Shown in pieces: positions 46,911-58,705 of a stretch of DNA of 64,000 nt. A program made the position numbers and the translations under genes. Under the pieces are notes generated by a model. The model had not been told where the DNA came from, ran no database searches, and saw only the letters and a program-made list of their open reading frames with translations. The first letter of the stretch is position 1. Each line of letters begins with the position of its first letter. The stretch is from Isoetes taiwanensis. Lineage: Eukaryota > Streptophyta > Lycopodiopsida > Isoetales > Isoetaceae. Location of the stretch: the NCBI GenBank assembly GCA_021234155.1, contig JAJEKV010000508.1:100729-164728 (forward strand). Reading direction: 5' to 3'.

Positions 46911-46992
46911 CGTGGATGATAGGATTCGAACCTATGCGAGCAAAGCCCATATGATTTCTAGTCATGCCCAATAACCACTCTGGCACATCCAT
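46911..46992 (-). tRNA. tRNA-Ser(AGA), unit 22, two mismatches
   Basis: G1 is A, and one anticodon-stem pair is broken. Eight bases of 5' flank are missing. Probably weak or dead. Confidence 0.6.
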
Positions 46993-47164
46993 GTGGAATA
47001 CTTCCGTTTCTTCTTAGATCATTGAAATATTTAGGAGGATAGGATTTGGCTAGTCATTTGTTCTCTCTCATTGTGATGTTTGATGGTTGGAAGAGCAAGA
47101 TTAGCTTCGATCTCATTTCTCACACTATGGTGCAATCGATTACTCAGTTATCCTTATGTCATTA

Positions 47165-49411
47165 CTAGTTAAGGTGCCCAGCGTTGCTGGGCATAGCTAA
47201 GAACTGTGAATGATATACTGGAGCAATTGTTAAATGGATTCATGTTTTTAAAATTAGATAAGCAAGAGCATTCGAACACATTTCGCACTTCCCCTTACTT
47301 TTCCCTTTTCCTTTTGCCTTTGTCTACTAATTTTTTTTTTTCTATTTTCCCTTTGCCCCTTTCTTTTTCCATTATTCCATTTCCCCTATTTCCCTTTTCT
47401 GTTTTTTGCTTCCCCATTTTTCCTTTTCTATTTTCCCCTTCCCTTTTCTCCAATTTGTGGTTGCCCTTTTCCCTCTCCCCCTTTTCCTCGTGCCCTTTTT
47501 TCTAAGTTTTTCTTTCCCCTTTCCCCTTTCCTTTCCCTTTTCCCTTTTCCCTTCCCTTCTCCCTACCTTTTCTTTTTCCCCCTTTTTCCCTTCCCTTTTC
47601 CTCCTTTGCCCAGCCCTTCTTCCTTCTTCCCTTCTTTCTAGTGCCCTTTTCTTTCCTTCCCCCTCCTTTTTTTTCTTTTCCATCTTTTCCCCTTCCCTTT
47701 TTCCATGTCCATTTTTCCTTTCGGGTTTTCCCTTTCCTCACCCTTTTCCTCTTCCCTTTTTTGCCATGTCCCTTTTCTCTTATTTTTTCATTCTTTTCCC
47801 CTTTCTTCACATTTTCCCTCCTCCCTTCCTTTTTCTTTTTTTTTTTTTTTCCTTCTTTTTTTTTTTTTCTATTTTGCTCTTCTTTTTTGTTCACCTCCCC
47901 TTTCTATTTTCGTGATTTTACCTCCCCTTTTGCCTTTTTCCATTTGCTTTTTCCCTTTTTCACGTTTGCCTTTTCCATTTCCCCCTCCTTGCTTTTCCTT
48001 TTTTCTATCCCCTTTCCCTTTTCCCTCCATTTTCACATTCCCTTTTTCCTTTTACTTTATTTTATTTTTCTTTTCTCCCATTCCATCCCTTTCTTCCCTT
48101 TCCTTTTTTCCCTTTTCCTTTGTCTTTTTTCTTTCTTTTTTTTACTAATGGCCTTTTTCCCTTCCATTTTCCTCCTCTCCTGACCCTTTCTCTCTTCCGC
48201 TTTTATTCGTGTCCTTTTTCCCTTCCATTTCCCTCTCTTCCGCCTCTTTTCCTTACCTTTTCCCTTTCTTTTTTCTCATGTCTTTTTCCATTCCTTTATT
48301 TCTCTTCCCCCTTTTACAGGGCCATTTCTTCCTTAACTTTGCCCATCCTTTCCCTCTTCCCTTTTTCTCGTAGTCTTTTTCTTTCCCTTTCTTCCATCTT
48401 TGTTCTTTTCTTTTTCCTTTTCCCCTTTCCTCCCTCTTTTCTCTCTTCCTTTTTTCCGCTTCTCTCCTTCTTTTCTCTTCCTCTTTTCCCCATGCCCTTT
48501 TCCCCTTTTGCCCCTCCCCTCCCTTTTTCCCTTTCCATCCCTTCTCCCCTCCCTTTATCTCTTTCCTTTTGTTTCGTGTCCTTTTTTCCCTTCTTTTTTT
48601 CTCCTTTCCCGACCTTTTTCCTCTTCCCCTTTCCCATTGTCCCTTTTCGCTCCCTCCTCCTCTCCCTTTTGCCCCTTTTCCTCTCCCTTTTCTCTTTTCC
48701 TTTTCCCTTCCCTTCTCTACCCTTTTCCTCATCCCCCTTTTCCCTTCCCTTTTACTCCTGTCCTCATCCTTTCCCTCTTCTCCTTTTTGTACTGTCCCTT
48801 TTTCATTTCTTTTCTCCCTTTCTTTTCCTTTCTCTTTTTTGTGCTTTTTGCCATTTCTTTTTCCCTTTTACTCGTGCCTTTTTGCGTTTCACTTTGCCCT
48901 TTTCTCCTCCTTTTTCTCCTTTCCCACCTTTTCCTCTTCCCCTTTCCCAATGTTCCTTTTAGGCCCCTAATCCTCCCTCCCTTTCTTTTTTTTTTTTTTT
49001 CCCTTTTTCTTTTCTTTTCCCTTTTCCTTTTCCCTTCCCTCCTCTCTACCCTTTTCCTCATCCCCTTTTCAACTTCCCTTTTACTCCTATCCTCATCCTT
49101 TCCATCTTCTCATTTTTTTGTAGTGTCCTTTTTTTTCTTTTTTTTCCCTTCCCTTTTTAGGTTTCTTTTTCCTTTCCTTTTTTCCCTTTCTTTCTTTCCC
49201 TTTTACCTTTGCCTTTTGCCTTTCATTTTGCCTTTTTCCTCCTCCCTTTTCCTTTTCCTTTTCCCTTTCCTCTTCAGACATTAGAGCATGGCCAATCATG
49301 ATGGTGGGAACTCGTGTGATAAATCTCGGTCTTTGGATGCAATTAGTTGATCTCAACCATCCAAATTAGGGTTTGATTCATGACATACGCTAAAACTTTA
49401 TAATATAAAGA
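47165..49411 (-). mobile_element. Helitron A', paralogue of A
   Basis: Complete ends: CTAG at 47165 after host A, intact hairpin GCCCAGCGTTGCTGGGC, and TCTTTATATTATAAAG at 49411 before host T. Inserted at exactly the same base of the unit as A, and followed by the same variant unit, so A and A' were copied as part of a larger segment. Confidence 0.93.
47281..49275. repeat. Polypyrimidine tract of Helitron A'
   Basis: Colinear with 14570-16615, differing mainly by T- and C-run lengths. No gene. Confidence 0.93.
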
Positions 49412-49493
49412 TCAACATGGTTTAATGCATTAAATCTTTTTTTTGTCTCTTTGCGCCAAGAACAAAATTGGAAGAGTTGAACCATTGTGAGGA

Positions 49494-49567
49494 TGCATTG
49501 GCCGAGAATCCAACCTCGGTCCAGACATGCGATAAGTGGTACTATTCTACCACTAGAGCACCAACCC
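49494..49567 (-). pseudogene. tRNA-Gly copy, unit 23, degenerate
   Basis: 74 nt. It shares the altered 5' acceptor strand of unit 8 and has in addition a scrambled anticodon arm. Confidence 0.78.
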
Positions 49568-49991
49568 ACAAGTAATACAAGGAATATCTTCTTAATTAAC
49601 AAGCACATACAACCAACTCAATCAAATGCATCTCATAATCCAGTTCTCAAAAAAAATATCGCGGGTCATTGACAATAAGGTGTAGGCATGGTTGTTCTTC
49701 TAATAAGTCCAAACAAATGATTATGCCAAGGCATAAAGCGACAAGATTTGCTCAATCACCGTGTTTTTTCCATGCTTGAACTTGATATCATAAAAATTTG
49801 AAAGAATTAACATGTGAATGAGTAACAATGTCGAAAGTATTGTGTGTGCCACTAATGGGGGCTATGCATAAACTCTAGAATATTGCGTCAGTGGAAGAGT
49901 GCGTGGGGAATCTGAATGACAAACTCTAAATATTAATCGAATGGACGTATGTGATAGTAGGGACTATAATATAATATGAACAAGCTCCCAC

Positions 49992-50072
49992 CGTGGATGA
50001 TAGGATTGAACCTATGCAAGCAAAGCCCACATGATTTCTAGTCATGCCCAATAACCACTCCCGCACATCCAC
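49992..50072 (-). pseudogene. tRNA-Ser copy, unit 23, degenerate
   Basis: 81 nt. T-loop base missing and D stem altered; 3' flank without T-run. Confidence 0.72.
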
Positions 50073-50142
50073 GACTTACATGTGGAATACTTCCATTTCT
50101 TCTTAGATCATTGAAATATTTAGGAGGATAGGATTTGGCTAG

Positions 50143-51550
50143 TCATTTGTTCTCTCTCATTGTAAGATGTTTGATTGTTGGAAGAGCAAGATTAGTTTGT
50201 TCGATCTCATTTCTCACACTATGGTGCAATCGATTGCTTTCGCTTATCCTTATGTCATTACTAGTAATGGTGCCAAGCGTTTGCCGGGCATAATTTAGAA
50301 CCTGTAAAGCGTTGGGAACCGAGAACCTATGCATTTTCCTATAGTAAACTTCTAGGCCATTGGAACTTTGCATTTGCATACAATAACTTCTAAGCCATTG
50401 AATAATTTTGAGAACTAGGCCATTGAAGATTGCAAGTCCTTAAGCTATTGGGCCATTGGATCATTTTGGGAACACAGAGATTGCAAGTGACCATGTTTAT
50501 GAGTTGTTGATGTTGTGTTCTAAATCTCATTAAGTCGCTCTCTCTTTGTTGCTTATATATGAATGTGGATGTGGTGGCTATGATGTATTCTTTGCTTGTA
50601 TATGAATGTCGATGTGTGTTGTGGCTATGGATCGTTGCACGAACCTTTTTGAAGGCATTGCATTATTATGTGTAACCTTAGACATTTTGTTCATTATGTG
50701 CTACACCTTTATCTATAGCTACCTCTAGAAGTACTTTGCTCCTTTGATTAGAGCTACCTTTTAAAAATACTTGACATTTTAATTGTGTTTTGCAAATAAA
50801 TAATGAAACATGTGTTCGCTCTTTTGACAATCAAATATGAAAGATGGGCTTAATGGATTTTCATTTGTTCTCTCTCATTGTGATGTTTGATTGTTGGAAG
50901 AGCAAGATTAGCTTCGATCTCATTTCTCACACTATGGTGCAATCGATTGCTTCGCTTATCCTTATGTCATTACTAATGGTGCCAGCCGTGTCTTGGGCAA
51001 TTTAGAACCTCGTAAAGCGTTTGGGAACACGAGAACCTATGCATTTTCCTATAGTAAACTTCTAGGCCATTGAACTTTGCATTTGCATACAATAACTTCT
51101 AAGCCATTGAATAATTTTGAGAACCTCAGAGATTGCAAGTCCGGGCCATTGGATCATTTTGGGAACCTCGAGATTGCAAGTGACCATGTTTATGAGTTGT
51201 TGATGTTGTGTTCTAAATCTCATTAAGTCGCCTCTCTTGTTGCTTATATATGAATGTGGATGTGTGGTGGCTATGATGTATTGTCGCTTGTATATGAATG
51301 TCGATGTGTGTTGTGGTTATGGATGCGTTGCACGTAACCTTTGAAGGCATTGCATTATTATGTGTAACCTTAGACATTTTGTTCATTATGTGCTACACCT
51401 TTATCTATAGCTACCTCTAGAAGTACTTTGCTCCTTTGATTAGAGCTACCTTTAAAAATACTTGACATTTTAATTGTGTTTGCAAATAAATAATGAAACA
51501 TGTGTTCGTCTTTTGACAATCAAATATGAAAGATGGGCTTAATGGATTTT
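50143..51550. repeat. Tandem duplication of array end plus Helitron start (about 0.7 kb x 2)
   Basis: 50143-50862 and 50863-51550 are copies. Each starts in the array spacer at catttgttctctctcatt, crosses the Helitron C2 3' end, and runs about 600 bp into it. The junction has no transposon end, so it is a segment duplication or an assembly join. Confidence 0.85.
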
Positions 51551-51559
51551 CTTCATATA

Positions 51560-54500
51560 CTAGTAATGGTGCCCAGCGTTGCTGGGCATAAGTTGGAAAC
51601 TTGTAAATGATAAGGCAACAATAATACTGAGTTGTCCAGCTAGTGCAACTCCTCCAATCTTCCCTTTATGTTGGTATTAGCAGATTTTGTGCCATGTTAT
51701 TCCATCCAAGACTTTAGAGTTTGCTTTTATTGTTTAGCATAGTGCCCATGCCAATTTGGTTGGTTTTGTTCCAAGAATCTATTGGTTGATTGTGTTCAAA
51801 GAATGTATTGACTTTGTATAATGAAATGCATAATTTATTTACGAAATGACAACATGCGACATTATTGTAGATATTATTCTATTCCATTGTAGTGGCATGC
51901 TAAGCATAAAGGTCTTTTGAATTTCAAAAGCATTAGTTTTGTATAGAAAACGAAGTTCAACATTGTTGGGCTAAGTTTGGAATCAATGAACAAAGACTAT
52001 TCATAATATACATGATGATACTGCATGCATTTGGCCTAGATAAGGTTTTTTTGGTTGTGCATTTAGCCCGTAGTGTTTAATGTATAAGACATTATGTTGG
52101 TTCTTTGTTTTAAAGAGTTTTTGTTGGCTAGTCCCTTACATCATGTCCTTTCATTTAAATTCATTTTGCTTTCTTTCTTTCCATTTCTTTTTGAAGTCAG
52201 TTTCTTGGTCATTGCTAATTTAAAAGCTTTAGTTAACAATTATGATGGAGGCATTGAATTTGTTGAATGCGTTTGGATTGTAGTAATTGCTCGTAGAAGT
52301 TTTGACTTTGATGCCCACCTTAAAGAGCTTGAAAGAAGTTAAATAACAAACCTAAAATATAAGTTGCCAAGCTTTCCCATCTTATTAATCTTCACAAATT
52401 CCAAGTATAAACTCTAGAAGGTGTGCTATTTTTGCAGAAATGTAGGTAGAAAAACATTTTCATGGATGTACAATGTGAACAATAAAAGTGCCAATTTGAG
52501 ATTTGAACATCAAAGTATGATGCAAGGATTGTTGTGCACTTTTGCTGCTAAATGTGGTCCAAATACATACATAGTGAATGCTCCATCGATTGTTACAATC
52601 CATTCAACACCAAGGTCTGCAAATAAAGGAAATGGGATCAAGCTACACCCATTGGCTATGGCATCTCTTTTGAAATGTATGGGCACAACATTTGAATATC
52701 CGTGATAGCGTGTATACATGTTAATGAATTTTACCGAGATTAAATGTTAGGCCGACGTTGACCATAGTTTAGGCAACCATAGACCGGAGACCATAAAAAC
52801 CGGTCTCAAACTTCCCAATGTCTTCATCTCGCCAATGCAAGGAGAGCTTACGATAGTTGCGTAGCAAATATGATCAATAGAAGTTTCTATCTTCGGACAT
52901 GTTATCCATATCACCTGCTCGGCTTTCAGATTCTCACATAAAATAAGGGCTTACTAAAAATCGCATTCATCATAATCAAGAAAATGTCGCAGATCCAAGT
53001 AATATATAACGCATATGATCACCTTTTTATGACTTGAGCAGGAGACCGTGCTTTCTTTAAAAGATGTGCAAATCAACTATAATCTACTTCTATTCTCAAA
53101 AACAATTGTTCGACATTGCTACGACATGTTAACCTCTTGTGATTCATCAAAGTTTTATAAAAAGGTAACTTTTCATGCTGGTGTCAAGAAGTAGATTACT
53201 CAAACCACCTTGACCGCTCATCAAAATCGAGGGTGTGGTGGTACAATCTTTCCTGGATGGGTCCATCCATTTGCTTTTTGTATTTCTATCGTTTCCGAGG
53301 CTCATACCGCACTGCTTTTTGCCTCGCAATCCCCTACGCCGTTTTGTTTGTTTTGTAGTAAGAGAAATTCAAAGAGCAAAAGCAACCGATGGTAAGGCAA
53401 GCAGGTCCGGCAAATGGGCCGCCTCCTCCACTCAATCAATGGAAGAGGATCAATTTTCCTTCTTCCGGAGATTTAGGGCTTCAATCTAAGCTGCCCAATT
53501 TTAGGGCGAGATCCATCAAACTCGGCCGGGTAAGACACATTGAATTTGTTAACACAATAGAAGATGCATTACTACCTCATTGAAAGAAAGAAAAGGAGCT
53601 TACGCAGAAAAGCTTTTTTCTGGACATGAACAACCTCTACTTGGACAACTTGTTATTCCTTCCGATCTGGTACAAATCACGCATGTTACCGAAAGACACC
53701 GGCCTATGATGCAAATAAGGAGAGCTTAGTGGAACTTTAAACTTGTCGGTGATACTATAATAAAAGAAGCAAATGCATTATTGGATGGTTGTGCTCAATG
53801 ATTTCTCATGGCCATTCTCCCGAAAGAGCGAGAATAATGCAACCCGGGATATACCTATATTATATATTGAGACAAATAAATCTCACCTTTTATCGGCTTC
53901 CTCTGGATTTTGATTGCTCTCCTTCTTTCTCCTCTTCCAAACAGGCTTCTTGTAACCAAACTATCCCATCTTTGCGTTGGTTGATTCTCTACATGGAAAA
54001 GCCTCAACTTCCCAAGGTTGTGCCTGGATAGTCATGGTGTCGATTGCATCTCAGAAGCGACCCTTGTATCGTGGATCTTGTACTTTCGACATTTGTACTT
54101 TCGGATAAGAAAGAATTAAAACATAAATCGTCCAACACAGCTCTTCCTCTAGGTTCCTTAGCATATCTGGGAGCGTAAATACGAGGTATCAAATCAAGTC
54201 GTTTCAGCATCTTTTCGCTTTCATTAAGCTTTCTAGCCACGGGCTATGGCAAAAGGATCTCCGAGGACTCCCAGGCACCTCCACACGGAAAGCCCCATCT
54301 CTACCATTCCTCCTACTTTAGCTTCCGAAGCAGATAAGGGAGAAGGGCTTGTTGTGCTCACTGGGTATGCCCTCCTATTTGAAGTCTGTAAAACGGATGC
54401 AAAGGGGGATTGTAGAGCACAGTGTAAAAACGACATCGTAAGCCAAGGCTACACGCTCTTGAAAAGTTCCTTAACGCATCTCCGTCCCGTGATGCTTTGA

Positions 54501-54670
54501 TGCATTCGCTGGAGGGCTCGCCAAATTGTAGAAAGTGAGAACCATATGCTTCAAGACATAACCACGACCTTTTTTTTTTCACAGCCGTCAGATCTGTAGC
54601 CGTAAGTCTCAGCCACACGATCTAGGGCAACACCCAAGACAGACATACAGTAAAATTTTATAATATAGGA
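51560..54670 (-). mobile_element. Helitron E, nested in C2
   Basis: CTAG at 51560 after A 51559, intact hairpin, and TCCTATATTATAAAA at 54670 before T 54671. The same flanks are joined without insert at 20530-20536 in Helitron C. Interior colinear with E'. Confidence 0.95.
53604..53703 (-). pseudogene. Captured YbaB/EbfC exon in Helitron E (second copy)
   Basis: Same exon as 34526-34626 with its acceptor CATCATAG retained. The start (GNMRDLYQ-like) and the VEVVHVQK part are readable, but the middle and end carry small changes that break the frame. Confidence 0.65.
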
Positions 54671-57600
54671 TGTATTTCATGTGTGCTAGTGTTAAATTTA
54701 TGAAAAACTAAGTTCTTTTTTTAAGGTTGGCATAGAAGAATGTTAGTGGAATTTCAATATTAACTTATGTTCTTATGAGACATGGCATAGAAGAACGTTA
54801 GTGGAATTTCAACATTAAATCGTGTTCTCAGGTCCATCTCAACAACACAGCACTTCCATTGCAATATATCTGTATTAAAGAGGTCCATATCATCATAACA
54901 CAACACTTCCTTTTACAATATATCTATATTGAACCATCTCAACAATACAGCACTTCCATTTTCCATTGCAATATATCTGTATTAAAGAACTGACAATTCT
55001 TGGTAATGATATAATAGAGCTTTTGCGTTTGTATTGCAAAGCTAGGGATTAGTTTTAAAGAAATTATGATATCCTGGGGAATGGATAAACAATATTAGGA
55101 TAAGAAAGAGTGGTAAAGTTCTCTATGTTGTATGGAAAAATAAAGCACTCCTTGAGAGAAGGTGATTATTGATGTTTATCCGGGTCGCCGTTTTAATTTG
55201 TAACATAAACAAAATACAAAACCTACAAAGGGCAAGACCTATCTCTTAGCTCGGCTTGGGTATCACAACATAATTTGACCACTTAATATCACTAAATATA
55301 TCGAGATAATTTGTCCAAATCAAAAGAATGATACCAATTCAAATGCTAGGTACTATTTGCTGAAACTGACTGAAGGCTATAGCTGAAGGTGCAAAGTCCT
55401 ACAGAGATTAGTTGTGTGCCATAGTCATGAACCAGTATTCTTTGATATCTTATGAAGGTACTCTACCATCTCATGAAGGAAGCTAAACACAGAACCTACT
55501 CTAAAACTGCAGCAAATATCCGGTGACCCCACCCGTTCAAATGCATTGTTGCAAAATGCATTGCCGCACCCATGTTATGGAAACCAAGGAATATCTCGAG
55601 CAATAAATCTGACTTTGCTTAGCATGACAATGGCTACAATACCTCCATTGTAGCTTATGCCTTCAAGACAATAAACAATATGACTTTTTTGCCCTAGCTA
55701 GCCCAGTGTAACACCTTATCTGAAACCTTGCATTCTGTAAACATTGCAAAGGCATTATGAAGGGGCTAGCTATTTGAACAAATTTAACAATCTAGAGATT
55801 GGCAACACCTCTAAAAGATCTTATATTATAATGTTTTAGTGCAAGTAATGGACCACGCCCTAAAATAGATGACCCCAGGATTTTGAGTTAAAACTTTAGC
55901 GGTCCGGATGCCTATGGGTTTCTTTTCTTCTTCTCGCATTTCTATCGATCTAGGGCTTAAAGTTCTTTTCACTTCCGGACTAGCAGGGGCTTCTAGCAAC
56001 GAGTTCTCTAGCTTTTCGGCTATATATGGCTATTAGAGCGTGCGATTTGGGAGCTTCTGCAAGCAAAGACGCTTGCTTATTCATAAGGTTTTTGATCATA
56101 TGAATCATTTTGAGATTTGCCAGTTTGAGACGGATCCTGCGTTCACGGCACTCTATCCATTCTACCTCTGTAAAGAGGCAAGCTCGAGACCTCAACGGGT
56201 TGGAGCGACACATAGTTTCTGTAAGATTGCCATGGACTTTTTGATGTCGGAGCTATGGACTTTCTTTGTTAATCAACTAGGCCCGACGGAGGCGATTTTG
56301 CGCCAGATGATCTCCACAATATACCTCGGAAAGGTTTCAACATGCATCCTATTTTACGGATGGAGGAGACGAATGACACAGCGTGCAACATGGTTGTAGA
56401 AGCTAGGTAAAAGTGGTTTGATTGAAACAGATCAGGTAGAACTTTAGATCTTACTTTAATGTGGATCACTGAAGATATCGCTCTTGCTTGCTTGACAAAA
56501 CAAGACTCAATCAACTTATGAGTCTGTTTTCAGTGATGGTGATGCCAAGATTTGGGTCTGGTGTTTTTCAAGCATGATTTGGGTCTTATGGTCTAAACAT
56601 AAATATTACGTTCTTCTTATAGATATCAAAAAGGTGTGTCCAATTTGAAACATGTGGTTGCAAACACCACTCACCAGACAAACTTATATTAGCTAGAGAG
56701 TGCAAAGATGTGAAGACAGATATGAGTATATATTGGTTCCTGCACTGGAGGGAAGACAGAAGATTTTCTAGCCGCCACAAAGCTTCTATATTCTGCGATG
56801 TGTCTTCAGACCAATCATTTTGTACTTTCTTCATTTATTACATTCATAAAGAATATATGTATGAGGATATGGAGCATGTTTAAAGGCATGCAATTTCTAC
56901 CCCTTGATCAATTTATGTCATGTAAAAGAGTTTGTCTCACTAAATTTGTGATGTCAGAGAGGAATTATGCCTGATTTATGCAAAGTGAATTTTGACATTT
57001 TATAGTAAATCAAAGGAATCAGAGTATAGAAATGCATCCAAGTTAGCATCATAAAATCTTCCCAACCACATTATACCTTTCGTGCCAATCTGGAAATAAG
57101 TTCATATTGGCCCTATCAACCCAATTGAAAGTTGAATGAGGAGAATTGCTTTTTGGCATTTATTGGAACCCAGATATTTTCCTCGCATTGTTTTACAAGA
57201 CACATATGTAAGTTTATATTAGGGAGCATCATGCAATGGTCTGCAAGAAAAAAAGAGAACACTTAATAGAGGGGTGTCAATGCACTTTCGGTTTTGCTCC
57301 TAGGTGATTTTGTTTTCTGTTTTTTGAGGACAAGCATGCGGGAGGGGTCAATGGGAGGAGCTATTTTACTACAAATTTCTTCATTGTTACGCTTTATGAC
57401 GGGGTTGGCATGTTTCAGTGGATTAGTGCATGTTGATATTAGTGTCTTTTCAATGTCTGGTTGTATATCTGGGATCAGCACACTCAAACTGATGAAATAT
57501 ATATTACATCATCAAGAAACAATATAATAGAAGGATACGACTTATCTAAGTGAAACACTCTATGCATGGCTTTTCTGGCACAAAATTAAAATACAAGTCA

Positions 57601-58257
57601 ATCTGTAGGTTGATTGACATTATGGCACTGATAACAACTTCAGAGATTGACACGCCACGGTGCCTCTTTCAAACCGACATGAGAAGACATACCGTGTTCC
57701 AATTTTTGCACAGAAAAGATCTGTTTGCCATGTGATGACATCTAGCTTGAGTTCCAGATGCTAGCAGGTAGTGTGAGGTAAGAGGTTGATCTAGATGTCA
57801 GTAATGCTTCTATAGCTTGGATGATGATTTAAGCATTGTATGAAAATAATAGAAGTTTATCTAATGTTACTTGATGCAGGAGTCTGTTTCTCTACATCTC
57901 ATACATATAGGCTTATAACTGAAATGCAACATACAAGGAGATACTTTGATTCCATATTATTTTTTGCAGTTATAGGTAGTTATAAGTGATCATTTGATCG
58001 ACTTCTTTGCTTCTTATAAATAAATCAAGCATGAGATAGGGTTTTTCTAAGTGCAAAACACATGGTGTCCATTAATTCGGGAAGGTTCATAACCCTTCTA
58101 AAGGAGGCAACACGATGCCCATCAAAAATGGTCCAACAGTCCAACATAGCACATTATCACCCACATATTAATACCCCTCTTTGTGAAGAATCTATACGGA
58201 ATGCCCATCGAAGGTGTTCTATTTTCTATGATATTCAAAGCTGCTTCGAAGATGCGA

Positions 58258-58360
58258 TTTTTTTTTTTTTTGGATGCAAGATATTTTGATTTTATTAAAC
58301 CGAAAAAAAGGGGTTACAAGACCTTATTGGAGTGGCTCCAATATGTAGCACAATAAAGGG
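58258..58360 (-). mobile_element. Probable LINE 3' tail, antisense
   Basis: A run of about 14 T is followed by gcaagatattttgatttta and aaaccg plus A-run. Read on the minus strand this is a 3' UTR ending in a TTTAATAAAATC-type signal and poly(A), as in plant L1 LINEs or processed copies. No coding part follows. Confidence 0.5.
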
Positions 58361-58522
58361 GGTTACTTTTAGATTTTTATATGATTTCGTTTGTTGTATT
58401 AATTTGGAGGTGTACTAAATAGTATTTCTAGAGTGCACCCTTTATGGGCCGTTGATTTTCATTGGTTGGAACAATCCGAGGGTTGTTGTCTTTTCTGCAT
58501 GTGTTTGTGCATGAACATCAAG

Positions 58523-58705
58523 ATGCATGTGTGTATGCATGTGCATGTGCACATGCATGTGCATGTGTGTGCATGTGCATGTGCATGTTCATGTGCATGT
58601 GGATGTATATGCATATGCATATGCATGTGCATGTGTATTGTGCATGTGCAAGTGCAAGTGCATGTGCATGTGCATGTGTGTGCATGTGTGTGCATGTGCA
58701 TGTGT
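58523..58705. repeat. TGCATG/TG microsatellite
   Basis: Imperfect (TGCATG)n mixed with TGTG and TATGCA. Both strands give open frames of Cys-Met or His-Thr repeats, which are compositional. Confidence 0.9.

Larger units (their letters stand above)
44427..47164 (-). repeat. tRNA array block, units 19-22
   Basis: Includes a local 55-bp duplication of spacer at 46220-46320. Ends at the Helitron A' junction, A 47164. Confidence 0.93.
49412..50260 (-). repeat. tRNA array block, unit 23
   Basis: Paralogue of unit 8 and the last unit in the window. At 49960-49975 it shows the empty site for Helitron B. Confidence 0.92.
50261..55818 (-). mobile_element. Helitron C2, paralogue of C, interrupted
   Basis: The 3' end CTAG at 50261 follows host cattA. 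It aligns with C from there, is disturbed by a local duplication (50143-51550), holds Helitron E (51560-54670), and is cut at 55818 by I'. The stretch 54671-55815 matches 20530-20640 plus 22415-23437 of C. Its 5' end is not in the window. Confidence 0.85.
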
